Origin: Pterois miles
Taxonomy: Eukaryota; Chordata; Actinopteri; Perciformes; Scorpaenidae
Assembly: GCA_947000775.1 (NCBI GenBank)
Contig: CAMQGK010000008.1
Span: 18,117,001-18,181,000 of the forward strand
Direction: 5' to 3'
Length of the DNA stretch: 64,000 nt
The translations under genes were made by a program, and so were the position numbers. Positions 33,151 through 48,400 of this stretch are shown piece after piece (position 1 is the first letter of the stretch; each line of letters opens with the position of its first letter). The notes below the pieces were generated by a model. It ran no database searches. It saw only the letters and a program-made list of their open reading frames with translations, and was not told the DNA's origin.

Positions 33151-33470
33151 CATCACACTATGGTTTTTCGACAAGAATAGCAAGGCATAGTAACGTTTTT
33201 GATAAAAAAAAAAATTACCATAGAGTAATATGTTGAAAATTTTTTTTAGTATAGTAAGTCGACCAAAATAACAACTAATAGTAAAGTTTTTGGTGAAAAT
33301 TTGCCATAGTGTAGTATGTCGAAAAAAATTGTCATCGTATCGTATGTCGAAAAATTGTCATAGTATGGTATGTCGACAAGAATAACAACTGATAGTTACG
33401 TTTTTGGTGAAAAATTTGCCATAGTGTAATATGTTGAAAAAAATGATTCTATGGTGAAAAAGTCATTTTA
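33151..33470. repeat. Transition zone between the 29-bp array and the 155-bp satellite
   Basis: Irregular mixture of GTAGTATGTCGAAAA, CAAGGCATAGTAACGTTTTT and TTTTTGGTGAAAATTTGCC pieces; the first pieces of the 155-bp unit (TGTTGGAAAATTTTACAAAA) appear near 33467. Confidence 0.7.
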
Positions 33471-36400
33471 TCGAATGTTGGAAAATTTTACAAAAAAAAG
33501 TCATAGAATAATATGTTGAAAATTTTATGATGAAAACGTCAAATTTTTTGGATGTTGAAAAATACCATGAAAACTGTCGTCTTATAGCATGTAAAATGAT
33601 CCTATGGTGAAAAAAAGTCATTTACAGAAATGTTGGAAAATTTTACAAAAAAAACGTCATAGTATAGTATGTCGAAATTTTTTGATGAAAACGTCAAATT
33701 TTTTGGATGTTAAAAAAAATCATGAAAACAGTAATTTTATAGCATGTAAAATAATCCCATGGTGAAGAAAATTCATTTTGTGAAATGTTGGAAAATTTTA
33801 CAAAAAAACGTCATAGTATAGTATGTCGAAATTTTTCGATGAAAACGTCAAATTTTTTGGATGTTCAAAAAAATCATGAAAATGGTCGTATGATAGTGTG
33901 TAAAATAATCCTATGGTGAAAAAAAGTCATTTAGAGAAATGTTGGAAAATTTTACAAAAAAACGTCATAGTATAGTATGTCGAAATTTTTAGATGAAAAC
34001 GTCAAATTTCTTTGATGTTGAAAAAAATCACCAAAACGGTCGTATTATAGCATGTAAAATTATCCTATGATGAAGAAAAGTCAATTAGAGAAATGCTGGA
34101 AAATTTTATAAAAAAAACGTCATAGTATAGTATGTCGAAATTTTTCGATGAAAACGTCCAATTTTTTGGATGTTGAAAAAAATCATGAAAACGGTCGTAT
34201 TATAGCATGTAAAATGATCCTATGGTGAAGAAAATTCATTTAGAGAAATGTTGGAAAATTTTACAAAAAAAAGTCATAGTATAGTATGTCGAAATTTTTC
34301 GATGAAAACGTCAAATTTTTGGGATTTTGAAAAAAATCATGAAAACGGTCATTTTATAGTGTGTAAAATGATCCTATGATGAAGAAAAGTCATTTAGAGA
34401 AATTTTGGAAAATTTTATAAAAAAAACGTCATAGTATAGTATGTCGAAATTTTTCGATGAAAACGTAAAATTTTTTGGATGTTGAAAAAAATCATGAAAA
34501 TGATCGTATTATAGCATGTAAAATGATCCTATGGTGGAGAAAATTCATTCAGAGAAATGCTGGAAAATTTTAGAAAAAAAACGTCATAGTATAGTATGTC
34601 GAAATTTTTCGATGAAAACGTCAAATTTTTTGGATGTTGAAAAAAATCATGAAAACAGTCGTATTATAGCATGTAAAATAATCCTATGGTGAAGAAAAGT
34701 CATTTCTTGAAATGTTGGAAAATTTTACAAAAAAAAACGTCATAGTATAGTATGTCGAAATTTTTCGATGAAAACGTCAAATTTTTTGGGATTTTAAAAA
34801 AAATCATGAAAACGGTCATTTTATAGCGTGTAAAATGATCCTATGATGAAGAAAAGTCATTTAGAGATATTTTGGAAAATTTTATAAAAAAAAAGTCATA
34901 GTATAGTATGTCGAAATTTTTCGATGAAAACGTCAAATTTTTTGGATGTTGAAAAAAATCATGAAAACTGTTGTATTATAGCGTGTAAAATGATCCTATG
35001 GTGAAGAATATTCATTTCGTGAAATGTTGGAAAATTTCAAAAAAAAAAAAACGTCATAGTATAGTATGTCGAAATTTTTCGATGAAAACGTCAAATTTTT
35101 TGGATGTTGAAAAAAATCATGAAAACGGTCGTATTATAGCGTGTAAAATGATCCTATGATGAAGAAAAGTCATTTAGAGAAATGTTGGAAAATTTTATAA
35201 AAAAAACGTCATAGTATAGTATGTCAAAATTTTTCGATGGAAACATCAAATTTTTTGGATGTTGAAAAAAATCATGAAAATGGTCGTATTATAGCATGTA
35301 AAATGATCCTATGGTGAAGAAAAGTCAATTAGAGAAATGTTGGAAAATTTTATAAAAAAAACGTCATAGTATAGTATGTCGAAATTTTTCGATGAAAACG
35401 TCAAATTTTTTGGATGTTGAAAAAAGTTATGAAAACGGTCGTATTATAGCGTATAAAATAATCCTATGGTGAAAAAAGTCATTTAGAGAAATGTTGGAAA
35501 ATTTTACAAAAAAAACGTCATAGTATAGTATGTCGAAATTTTTCGATGAAAACGTCGAATTTTTTGGATGTTGAAAAAAGTCATGAAAACTGTTGTATCA
35601 TAGCATGTAAAATAATCCTATGGTGAAGAGAAGTCATTTCAGGAAATGTTGGAAAATTTTACACAAAAAAAAACGTCATAGTATAGTATGTCGAAATTTT
35701 TCGATGAAAACGTCAAATTTTTTGGATGTTGTAAAAAATCATGAAAACGGTCGTATTATAGCATGTAAAATGATCCTATGATGAAGAAAAGTCATTTAGA
35801 GAAATTTTGGAAAATTTTATAAAAAAAACGTCATAGTATAGTATGTCGAAATTTTTCGATGAAAACGTCGAATTTTTTGGATGTTGAAAAAAGTCATGAA
35901 AACTGTGGTATTATAGCATGTAAAATAATCCTATGGTGAAGAAAAGTCATTTCAGGAAATGTTGGAAAATTTTACAAAAAAAAACGTCATAGTATACTAT
36001 GTCGAAATTTTTCAATGAAAACGTCAAATTTTTTGGATGTCGAAAAAAATCATGAAAACTGTTGTATTATAGCATGTAAAATAATCCTATGGTGAAGAAA
36101 AGTCATTTCTTGAAATGTTGGAAAATTTTACAAAAAAAACGTCATAGTATAGTATGTCGAAATTTTTCGATGAAAACGTCAAATTTTTTGGATGTTGAAA
36201 AAAATCATGAAAATGATCGTATTATAGCATGTAAAATAATCCTATGGTGGAGAAAATTCATTCAGAGAAATGCTGGAAAATTTTATAAAAAAAACGTCAT
36301 AGTATAGTATGTCGAAATTTTTCGATGAAAACGTCCAATTTTTGGGATTTTGAAAAAAATCATGAAAACGGTCATTTTATAGCGTGTAAAATGATCCTAT

Positions 36401-39400
36401 GATGAAGAAAAGTCATTTAGAGAAATTTTGGAAAATTTTATAAAAAAAACGTCATAGTATAGTATGTCGAAATTTTTCGATGAAAACGTCAAATTTTTGG
36501 GATTTTGAAAAAAATCATGAAAACGGTCATTTTATAGTGTGTAAAATGATCCTATGATGAAGAAAAGTCATTTAGAGAAATTTTGGAAAATTTTATAAAA
36601 AAAACGTCATAGTATAGTATGTCAAAATTTTTCGATGGAAACGTCAAATTTTTTGGATGTTGAAAAAAATCATGAAAATGATCGTATTATAGCATGTAAA
36701 ATGATCCTATGGTGGAGAAAATTCATTCAGAGAAATGCTGGAAAATTTTAGAAAAAAAACGTCATAGTATATTATGTCGAAATTTTTCAATGAAAACGTC
36801 AAATTTTTTGGATGTCGAAAAAAATCATGAAAACTGTTGTATTATAGCATGTAAAATAATCCTATGTTGAAGAAAAGTCATTTCAGGAAATGTTGGAAAA
36901 TTTTACAAAAAAAACGTCATAGTATAGTATGTCGAAATTTTTCAATGAAAACGTCAAATTTTTTGGATGTTGAAAAAAATCATGAAAACGGTCGTATTAT
37001 AGCGTGTAAAATGATCCTATGATGAAGAAAAGTCATTTAGAGAAATGTTGCAAAATTTTATAAAAAAAAACGTCATAGTATAGTATGTCGAAATTTTTCG
37101 ATGAAAACGTTAAATTTTTTGGATGTTGAAAAAAATCATGAAAACGGTCGTATTATAGCATGTAAAATAATCCCATGGTGAAGAATATTCATTTCGTGAA
37201 ATGTTGGAAAATTTTACAAAAAAAAGTCATAGTATAGTATGTCGAAATTTTTCGATGAAGACGTCAAATTTTTTGGATGTTTAAAAAAAATCATGAAAAT
37301 AATCGTATTATAGCATGTAAAATGATCCTATGGTGGAGAAAATTCATTTAGAGAAATGTTGGAAAATTTTATAAAAAAAACGTCATAGTATAGTATGTCG
37401 AAATTTTTCGATGAAAACGTCAAATTTTTTGGATGTCGAAAAAAATCATGAAAACTGTTGTATTATAGCATGTAAAATAATCCTATGTTGAAGAAAAGTC
37501 ATTTCAGGAAATGTTGGAAAATTTTACAAAAAAAACGTCATAGTATAGTATGTCGAAATTTTTCAATGAAAACGTCAAATTTTTTGGATGTTGTAAAAAA
37601 TCATGAAAACGTTCGTATTATAGCATGTAAAATAATCCTATGGTGAAGAAAAGTCATTTCTGGAAAATTTTACAAAAAAAACGTCATAGTATAGTATGTT
37701 AAATTTTTTCGCTGAAAACGTTAAATTTTTTGGATGTTGAAAAAAATCATGATAACTGTTGTATTATAGCATGTAAAATAATCCTATGGTGAAGAAAAGT
37801 CATTTCTTGAAATGTTGGAAAATTTTACAAAAAAAACGTCATAGTATAGTATGTCGAAATTTTTCGGTGAAAAGGTCAAATTTTTTGGATGTTGAAAAAA
37901 ATCATGAAAACGGTCGTATTATAGCATGTAAAATGATCCTATGATGAAGAAAAGTCATTTAGAGAAATGTTGGAAAATTTTATAAAAAAAACGTCATAGT
38001 ATAGTATGTCGAAATTTTTCGATGAAAACGTCAAATTTTTGGGAATTTGAAAAAAATCATGAAAACGGTCATTTTATAGCGTGTAAAATGATCCTACGAT
38101 GAAGAAAAGTCATTTAGAGAAATTTTGGAAAATTTTATAAAAAAAACGTCATAGTATAGTATGTCGAAATTTTTCAATGAAAACGTCAAATTTTTTGGAT
38201 GTTGAAAAAAATCATGAAAACGGTCGTATTATAGCGTGTAAAATGATCCTATGGTGAAAAAAAGTCATTTCGTGAAATTTTGGAGAATTTCACAACAAAA
38301 AACGTCATAGTATAGTATGTCGAAATTTTTCGATGAAAACGTCAAATTTTTTGGATGTTGAAAAAAATCATGAAAACGGTCGTATTATAGCATGTAAAAT
38401 AATCCTATGGTGAAGAAAAGTCATTTCAGGAAATGTTGGAAAATTTTACAAAAAAAACGTCATAGTATAGTATGTCGAAATTTTTCAATGAAAACGTCAA
38501 ATTTTTTGGATGTTGTAAAAAATCATGAAAACGGTCGTATTATAGCATGTAAAATGATCCTATGATGAAGAAAAGTCATTTAGAGAAATTTTGGAAAATT
38601 TTATAAAAAAAACGTCATAGTATAGTATGTCGAAATTTTTCGATGAAAACGTCAAATTTTTTGGATGTTGAAAAAAATCATGAAAACGGTCGTATTATAG
38701 CATGTAAAATAATCCTATAGTGAAGAAAAGTCATTTCTTGAAATGTTGGAAAATTTTACAAAAAAAACGTCATAGTATAGTATGTCGAAATTTTTCGATG
38801 AAAACGTCAAATTTTTTGGATGTTTAAAAAAAATCATGAAAATGATCGTATTATAGCATGTAAAATGATCCTATGGTGGAGAAAATTCATTTAGAGAAAT
38901 GTTGGAAAATTTTATAAAAAAAACGTCATAGTATAGTATGTCGAAATTTTTCGATGAAAACGTCAAATTTTTTGGATGTCGAAAAAAATCATGAAAACTG
39001 TTGTATTATAGCATGTAAAATAATCCTATGTTGAAGAAAAGTCATTTCAGGAAATGTTGGAAAATTTTACAAAAAAAACGTCATAGTATAGTATGTCGAA
39101 ATTTTTCAATGAAAACGTCAAATTTTTTGGATGTTGTAAAAAATCATGAAAACGTTCGTATTATAGCATGTAAAATAATCCTATGGTGAAGAAAAGTCAT
39201 TTCTGGAAAATTTTACAAAAAAAACGTCATAGTATAGTATGTTAAATTTTTTCGCTGAAAACGTTAAATTTTTTGGATGTTGAAAAAAATCATGATAACT
39301 GTTGTATTATAGCATGTAAAATAATCCTATGGTGAAGAAAAGTCATTTCTTGAAATGTTGGAAAATTTTACAAAAAAAACGTCATAGTATAGTATGTCGA

Positions 39401-42400
39401 AATTTTTCGGTGAAAAGGTCAAATTTTTTGGATGTTGAAAAAAATCATGAAAACGGTCGTATTATAGCATGTAAAATGATCCTATGATGAAGAAAAGTCA
39501 TTTAGAGAAATGTTGGAAAATTTTATAAAAAAAACGTCATAGTATAGTATGTCGAAATTTTTCGATGAAAACGTCAAATTTTTGGGAATTTGAAAAAAAT
39601 CATGAAAACGGTCATTTTATAGCGTGTAAAATGATCCTACGATGAAGAAAAGTCATTTAGAGAAATTTTGGAAAATTTTATAAAAAAAACGTCATAGTAT
39701 AGTATGTCGAAATTTTTCAATGAAAACGTCAAATTTTTTGGATGTTGAAAAAAATCATGAAAACGGTCGTATTATAGCGTGTAAAATGATCCTATGGTGA
39801 AAAAAAAGTCATTTCGTGAAATTTTGGAGAATTTCACAACAAAAAACGTCATAGTATAGTATGTCGAAATTTTTCGATGAAAACGTCAAATTTTTTGGAT
39901 GTTGAAAAAAATCATGAAAACGGTCGTATTATAGCATGTAAAATAATCCTATGTTGAAGAAAATGCTGCCAAATGCTGGAAAATTTTATAAAAAAAACGT
40001 CATAGTATAGTATGTCGAAATTTTTCAATGAAAACGTCAAATTTTTTGGATGTTGTAAAAAATCATGAAAACGGTCGTATTATAGCGTGTAAAATAATCC
40101 TATGATGAAGAAAAGTCATTTAGAGAAATTTTGGAAAATTTTATAAAAAAAACGTCATAGTATAGTATGTCGAAATTTTTCGATGAAAATGTCAAATTTT
40201 TGGGAATTTGAAAAAAATCATGAAAACGGTCGTTTTATAGCGTGTAAAATGATCCTATGATGAAGAAAAGTCATTTAGAGAAATTTTGGAAAATTTTATA
40301 AAAAAAACGTCATAGTATAGTATGTCGAAATTTTTCGATGAAAACGTTAAATTTTTTGGATGTTGAAAAAAATCATGAAAACTGTTATATTATAGCATGT
40401 AAAATAATCCTATGGTGAAGAAAAGTCATTTCAGGAAATGTTGGAAAATTTTACAAAAAAAACGTCATAGTATAGTATGTCGAAATTTTTCGATGAAAAC
40501 GTCAAATTTTTTGAATGTTGAAAAAAATCATGAAAACTGTTATATTATAGCATGTAAAATAATCCTATGGTGAAGAAAAGTCATTTCAGGAAATGTTGGA
40601 AAATTTTACAAAAAAAACGTCATAGTATAGTATGTCAAAATTTTTCAATGAAAACGTCAAATTTTTTGGATGTTGAAAAAAATCATGAAAACGGTCGTAT
40701 TATAGCATGTAAAATAATCCCATGGTGAAGAATATTCATTTCGTGAAATGTTGGAAAATTTTACAAAAAAACGTCATAGTATAGTATGTCGAAATTTTTC
40801 AATGAAAACGTCAAATTTTTTGGATGTTGTAAAAAATCATGAAAACGGTCGTATTATAGCGTGTAAAATAATCCTATGATGAAGAAAAGTCATTTAGAGA
40901 AATTTTGGAAAATTTTATAAAAAAAACGTCATAGTATAGTATGTCGAAATTTTTCGATGAAAACGTCAAATTTTTTGGATGTTGAAAAAAATCATGAAAA
41001 CAGTCGTATTATAGCATGTAAAATGATCCTATGATGAAGAAAAGTCATTTAGAGAAATGTTGGAAAATTTTATAAAAAAAACGTCATAGTATAGTATGTC
41101 GAAATTTTTCGATGAAAACGTCAAATTTTTGGGATTTTTAAAAAAATCATGAAAACGGTCATTTTATAGCGTGTAAAATGATCCTATGATGAAGAAAAGT
41201 CATTTAGAGAAATTTTGGAAAATTTTATAAAAAAAACGTCATAGTATAGTATGTCGAAATTTTTCGATGGAAACGTAAAATTTTTTGGATGTTGAAAAAA
41301 ATCATGAAAATGGTCGTATTATAGCATGTAAAATAATCCTATGGTGAAGAAAAGTCAATTAGAGAAATGTTGGAAAATTTTATAAAAAAAACGTCATAGT
41401 ATAGTATGTCGAAATTTTTCAATGAAAACGTCGAATTTTTTGGATGTTGAAAAAAATCATGAAAACGGTCGTATTATAGCATGTAAAATGATCCTATGGT
41501 GAAGAAAAGTCAATTAGAGAAATGTTGGAAAATTTTATAAAAAAAACGTCATAGTATAGTATGTCGAAATTTTTCGGTGAAAATGTCAAATTTTTTGGAT
41601 GTTGAAAAAAATCATGATAACTGTTGTATTATAGCATGTAAAATAATCCTATGGTGAAGAAAAGTCATTTCGTGAAATGTTGGAGAATTTCAACAAAAAA
41701 AAACGTCATAGTATAGTATGTCGAAATTTTTCGATGAAAACGTCAAATTTTTTGGATGTTGAAAAAAATCATGAAAACGGTCGTATTATAGCGTGTAAAA
41801 TGATCCTATGATGAAGAAAAGTCATTTAGAGAAATGTTGGAAAATTTTATAAAAAAAACGTCATAGTATAGTATGTCGAAATTTTTCGATGAAAACGTCA
41901 AATTTTTTGGATGTTGAAAAAAATCATGAAAACTGTTATATTATAGCATGTAAAATAATCCCATGGTTAAGAATATTCATTTCGTGAAATGTTGGAAAAT
42001 TTTACCAAAAAAACGTCATATTATAGTATGTCGAAATTTTTCGGTGAAAATGTCAAATTTTTTGGATGTTGAAAAAAATCATGATAACTGTTGTATTATA
42101 GCATGTAAAATAATCCTATGGTGAAGAAAAGTCATTTCGTGAAATGTTGGAGAATTTCAACAAAAAAAAAACGTCATAGTATAGTATGTCGAAATTTTTC
42201 GATGAAAACGTCAAATTTTTTGGATGTTGAAAAAAATCATGAAAACGGTCGTATTATAGCGTGTAAAATGATCCTATGATGAAGAAAAGTCATTTAGAGA
42301 AATGTTGGAAAATTTTATAAAAAAAACGTCATAGTATAGTATGTCGAAATTTTTCGATGGAAACGTCAAATTTTTTGGATGTTGTAAAAAATCATGAAAA

Positions 42401-45400
42401 CGGTCGTATTATAGCGTGTAAAATGATCCTATGATGAAGAAAAGTCATTTAGAGAAATTTTGGAAAATTTTATAAAAAAAAACGTCATAGTATAGTATGT
42501 CGAAATTTTTCGATGAAAACGTCAAATTTTTTGGATGTTGAAAAAAATCATGAAAACGGTCGTATTATAGCATGTAAAATAATCCTATGGTGAAGAAAAG
42601 TCATTTCTTGAAATGTTGGAAAATTTTACAAAAAAAACGTCATAGTATAGTATGTCGAAATTTATCGGTAAAAATGTCAAATTTTTTGGATGTTGAAAAA
42701 AATCATGAAAACGGTCGTATTATAGCGTGTAAAATGATCCTATGATGAAGAAAAGTCATTTAGAGAAATGTTGGAAAATTTTATGAAAAAAACGTCATAG
42801 TATAGTATGTCGAAATTTTTCGATGAAAACGTCAAATTTTTGGGATTTTGAAAAAAATCATGAAAACGGTCATTTTATAGCGTGTAAAATGATCCTATGA
42901 TGAAGAAAAGTCATTTAGAGATATTTTGGAAAATTTTATAAAAAAAACGTCATAGTATAGTATGTCGAAATTTTTCGATGAAAACGTCAAATTTTTGGGA
43001 TTTTGAAAAAAATCATGAAAACGGTCATTTTATAGCATGTAAAATGATCCTATGATGAAGAAAAGTCATTTAGAGAAATTTTGGAAAATTTTATAAAAAA
43101 AACGTCATAGTATAGTATGTCGAAATTTTTCGATTAAAACGTCAAATTTTTTGGATGTTGAAAAAAATCATGAAAATGGTCGTATTATAGCGTATAAAAT
43201 AATCCTATGGTGAAAAAAAGTCATTTAGAGAAATGTTGGAAAATTTTACAAAAAAAACGTCATAGTATAGTATGTCGAAATTTTTCGATGAAAACGTCAA
43301 ATTTTTTGAATGTTGAAAAAAATCATGAAAACTGTTATATTATAGCATGTAAAATAATCCTATGGTGAAGAAAAGTCATTTCAGGAAATGTTGGAAAATT
43401 TTAAGAAAAAAACGTCATAGTATAGTATGTCGAAATTTTTCGATTAAAACGTCCAATTTTTGGTATTTTGAAAAAAATCATGAAAACGGTCATTTTATAG
43501 CGTGTAAAATGATCCTATGATGAAGAAAAGTCATTTAGAGAAATTTTGGAAAATTTTATAAAAAAAACGTCATAGTATAGTATGTCGAAATTTTTCGGTG
43601 AAAATGTCAAATTTTTTGGATGTTGAAAAAAATCATGAAAACGGTCATTTTATAGCGTGTAAAATGATCCTATGATGAAGAAAAGTCATTTAGAGAAATT
43701 TTGGAAAATTTTATAAAAAAAACGTCATAGTATAGTATGTCGAAATTTTTCGGTGAAAATGTCAAATTTTTTGGATGTTGAAAAAAATCATGAAAACGGT
43801 CGTATTATAGCGTGTAAAATGATCCTATGATGAAGAAAAGTCATTTAGAGAAATGTTGGAAAATTTTATAAAAAAAACGTCATAGTATAGTATGTCGAAA
43901 TTTTTCGATGAAAACGTCAAATTTTTGGGATTTTGAAAAAAATCATGAAAACGGTCATTTTATAGCGTGTAAAATGATCCTATGATGAAGAAAAGTCATT
44001 TAGAGAAATTTTGGAAAATTTTATAAAAAAAACGTCATAGTATAGTATGTCGAAATTTTTCGATGGAAAACGTCAAATTTTTTGGATGTTGAAAAAAATC
44101 ATGAAAATGGTCGTATTATAGCATGTAAAATAATCCTATGGTGAAGAAAAGTCAATTAGAGAAATGTTGGAAAATTTTATAAAAAAAAAACGTCATAGTA
44201 TAGTATGTCGAAATTTTTCGATGAAAACGTCAAATTTTTTGGATGTTGAAAAAAATCATGAAAACGGTCGTATTATAGCATGTAAAATGATCCTATGATG
44301 AAGAAAAGTCATTTAGAGAAATGTTGGAAAATTTTATAAAAAAAACGTCATAGTATAGTATGTCGAAATTTTTCGATGAAAACGTCAAATTTTTTGGATG
44401 TTGAAAAAAGTCATGAAAACTGTGGTATTATAGCATGTAAAATAATCCTATGGTGAAGAAAAGTCATTTCTTGAAATATTGGAAAATTTTACAAAAAAAA
44501 AGTCATAGTATAGTATGTCGAAATTTTTCGATGAAAACGTAAAATTTTTTGGATGTTGAAAAAAATCATGAAAATGATCGTATTATAGCATGTAAAATGA
44601 TCCTATGGTGGAGAAAATTCATTCAGAGAAATGCTGGAAAATTTATAAAAAAAACGTCATAGTATAGTATGTCGAAATTTTTCGATGAAAACGTCAAATT
44701 TTTGGGATTTTGAAAAAAATCATGAAAACGGTCATTTTATAGTGTGTAAAATGATCCTATGATGAAGAAAAGTCATTTAGAGAAATTTTGGAAAATTTTA
44801 TAAAAAAAAACGTCATAGTATAGTATGTCGAAATTTTTCGATGAAAACGTCAAATTTTTTGGATGTTGAAAAAAATCATGAAAACTGTTATATTATAGCA
44901 TGTAAAATAATCCCATGGTTAAGAATATTCATTTCGTGAAATGTTGGAAAATTTTACCAAAAAAAACGTCATATTATAGTATGTCGAAATTTTTCGGTGA
45001 AAATGTCAAATTTTTTGGATGTTGAAAAAAATCATGATAACTGTTGTATTATAGCATGTAAAATAATCCTATGGTGAAGAAAAGTCATTTCGTGAAATGT
45101 TGGAGAATTTCAACAAAAAAAAAACGTCATAGTATAGTATGTCGAAATTTTTCGATGAAAACGTCAAATTTTTTGGATGTTGAAAAAAATCATGAAAACG
45201 GTCGTATTATAGCGTGTAAAATGATCCTATGATGAAGAAAAGTCATTTAGAGAAATGTTGGAAAATTTTATAAAAAAAACGTCATAGTATAGTATGTCGA
45301 AATTTTTCGATGGAAACGTCAAATTTTTTGGATGTTGAAAAAAATCATGAAAACAGTCGTATTATAGCATGTAAAATAATCCTATGGTGAAGAAAAGTCA

Positions 45401-48400
45401 TTTCAGGAAATGTTGGAAAATTTTACAAAAAAAACGTCATAGTATAGTATGTCAAAATTTTTCGATGGAAACGTCAAATTTTTTGGATGTTGAAAAAAAT
45501 CATGAAAACAGTCGTATTATAGCATGTAAAATAATCCTATGGTGAAGAAAAGTCATTTCTTGAAATGTTGGAAAATTTTATAAAAAAAACGTCATAGTAT
45601 AGTATGTCGAAATTTTTCGGTGAAAATGTCAAATTTTTTGGATGTTGAAAAAAATCATGAAAACGGTCGTATTATAGCGTGTAAAATGATCCTATGATGA
45701 AGAAAAGTCATTTAGAGAAATGTTGGAAAATTTTATAAAAAAAACGTCATAGTATAGTATGTCGAAATTTTTCGATGAAAACGTCAAATTTTTGGGATTT
45801 TGAAAAAAATCATGAAAACGGTCATTTTATAGCGTGTAAAATGATCCTATGATGAAGAAAAGTCATTTAGAGAAATTTTGGAAAATTTTATAAAAAAAAC
45901 GTCATAGTATAGTATGTCGAAATTTTTCGATGAAAACGTCAAATTTTTTGGATGTTGAAAAAAATCATGAAAATAGTCGTATTATAGCGTATAAAATAAT
46001 CCTATGGTGAAAAAAAGTCATTTAGAGAAATGTTGGAAAATTTTACAAAAAAAACGTCATAGTATAGTATGTCGAAATTTTTCGATGAAAACGTCAAATT
46101 TTTTGAATGTTGAAAAAAATCATGAAAACTGTTATATTATAGCATGTAAAATAATCCTATGGTGAAGAAAAGTCATTTCAGGAAATGTTGGAAAATTTTA
46201 TGAAAAAAACGTCATAGTATAGTATGTCGAAATTTTTCGATGAAAACGTCCAATTTTTGGTATTTTGAAAAAAATCATGAAAACGGTCATTTTATAGCGT
46301 GTAAAATGATCCTATGATGAAGAAAAGTCATTTAGAGAAATTTTGGAAAATTTTATAAAAAAAACGTCATAGTATAGTATGTCGAAATTTTTCGGTGAAA
46401 ATGTCAAATTTTTTGGATGTTGAAAAAAATCATGAAAACGGTCGTATTATAGCGTGTAAAATGATCCTATGATGAAGAAAAGTCATTTAGAGAAATGTTG
46501 GAAAATTTTATAAAAAAAACGTCATAGTATAGTATGTCGAAATTTTTCGATGAAAACGTCAAATTTTTGGGATTTTGAAAAAAATCATGAAAACGGTCAT
46601 TTTATAGTGTGTAAAATGATCCTATGATGAAGAAAAGTCATTTAGAGAAATTTTGGAAAATTTTATAAAAAAAACGTCATAGTATAGTATGTCGAAATTT
46701 TTCGATGAAAACGTCAAATTTTTTGGATGTTGAAAAAAATCATGAAAACGGTCGTATTATAGCGTGTAAAATGATCCTATGATGAAGAAAAGTCATTTAG
46801 AGAAATGTTGGAAAATTTTATAAAAAAAACGTCATAGTATAGTATGTCGAAATTTTTCAATGAAAACGTCAAATTTTTTGGATGTTGAAAAAAATCATGA
46901 AAACTGTTATATTATAGCATGTAAAATAATCCTATGGTGAAGAAAAGTCATTTCAGGAAATGTTGGAAAATTTTACAAAAAAAACGTCATAGTATAGTAT
47001 GTCAAAATTTTTCGATGGAAACGTCAAATTTTTTGGATGTTGAAAAAAATCATGAAAACAGTCGTATTATAGCATGTAAAATAATCCTATGGTGAAGAAA
47101 AGTCATTTCTTGAAATGTTGGAAAATTTTATAAAAAAAACGTCATAGTATAGTATGTCGAAATTTTTCGGTGAAAATGTCAAATTTTTTGGATGTTGAAA
47201 AAAATCATGAAAACGGTCGTATTATAGCGTGTAAAATGATCCTATGATGAAGAAAAGTCATTTAGAGAAATGTTGGAAAATTTTATAAAAAAAACGTCAT
47301 AGTATAGTATGTCGAAATTTTTCGATGAAAACGTCAAATTTTTTGGATGTTGAAAAAAGTTATGAAAACGGTCGTATTATAGCGTATAAAATAATCCTAT
47401 GGTGAAAAAAAGTCATTTAGAGAAATGTTGGAAAATTTTACAAAAAAAACGTCATAATATAGTATGTCGAAATTTTTCGATGAAAACGTCAAATTTTTTG
47501 GATGTTGTAAAAAATCATGAAAACGGTCGTATTATAGCGTGTAAAATAATCCTATGGTGAAGAGAAGTCATTTCAGGAAATGTTGGAAAATTTTACAAAA
47601 AAAACGTCATAGTATAGTATGTCGAAATTTTTCAATGGAAACGTCAAATTTTTTGGATGTTGAAAAAAATCATGAAAACGGTCGTATTATAGCGTGTAAA
47701 ATGATCCTATGATGAAGAAAAGTCATTTAGAGAAATTTTGGAAAATTTTATAAAAAAAACGTCATAGTATAGTATGTCGAAATTTTTCGATGAAAACGTC
47801 AAATTTTTTGAATGTTGAAAAAAATCATGAAAACTGTTATATTATAGCATGTAAAATAATCCTATGGTGAAGAAAAGTCATTTCAGGAAATGTTGGAAAA
47901 TTTTACAAAAAAAAAACGTCATAGTATAGTATGTCGAAATTTTTCGATGAAAACGTAAAATTTTTTGGATGTTGAAAAAAATCATGAAAATGATCGTATT
48001 ATAGCATGTAAAATGATCCTATGGTGGAGAAAATTCATTCAGAGAAATGCTGGAAAATTTTATAAAAAAAAACGTCATAGTATAGTATGTCGAAATTTTT
48101 CGATGAAAACGTCCAATTTTTGGTATTTTGAAAAAAATCATGAAAACGGTCATTTTATAGCGTGTAAAATGATCCTATGATGAAGAAAAGTCATTTAGAG
48201 AAATTTTGGAAAATTTTATAAAAAAAACGTCATAGTATAGTATGTCGAAATTTTTCGATGAAAACGTCAAATTTTTGCGATTTTGAAAAAAATCATGAAA
48301 ACGGTCATTTTATAGTGTGTAAAATGATCCTATGATGAAGAAAAGTCATTTAGAGAAATTTTGGAAAATTTTATAAAAAAAAACGTCATAGTATAGTATG

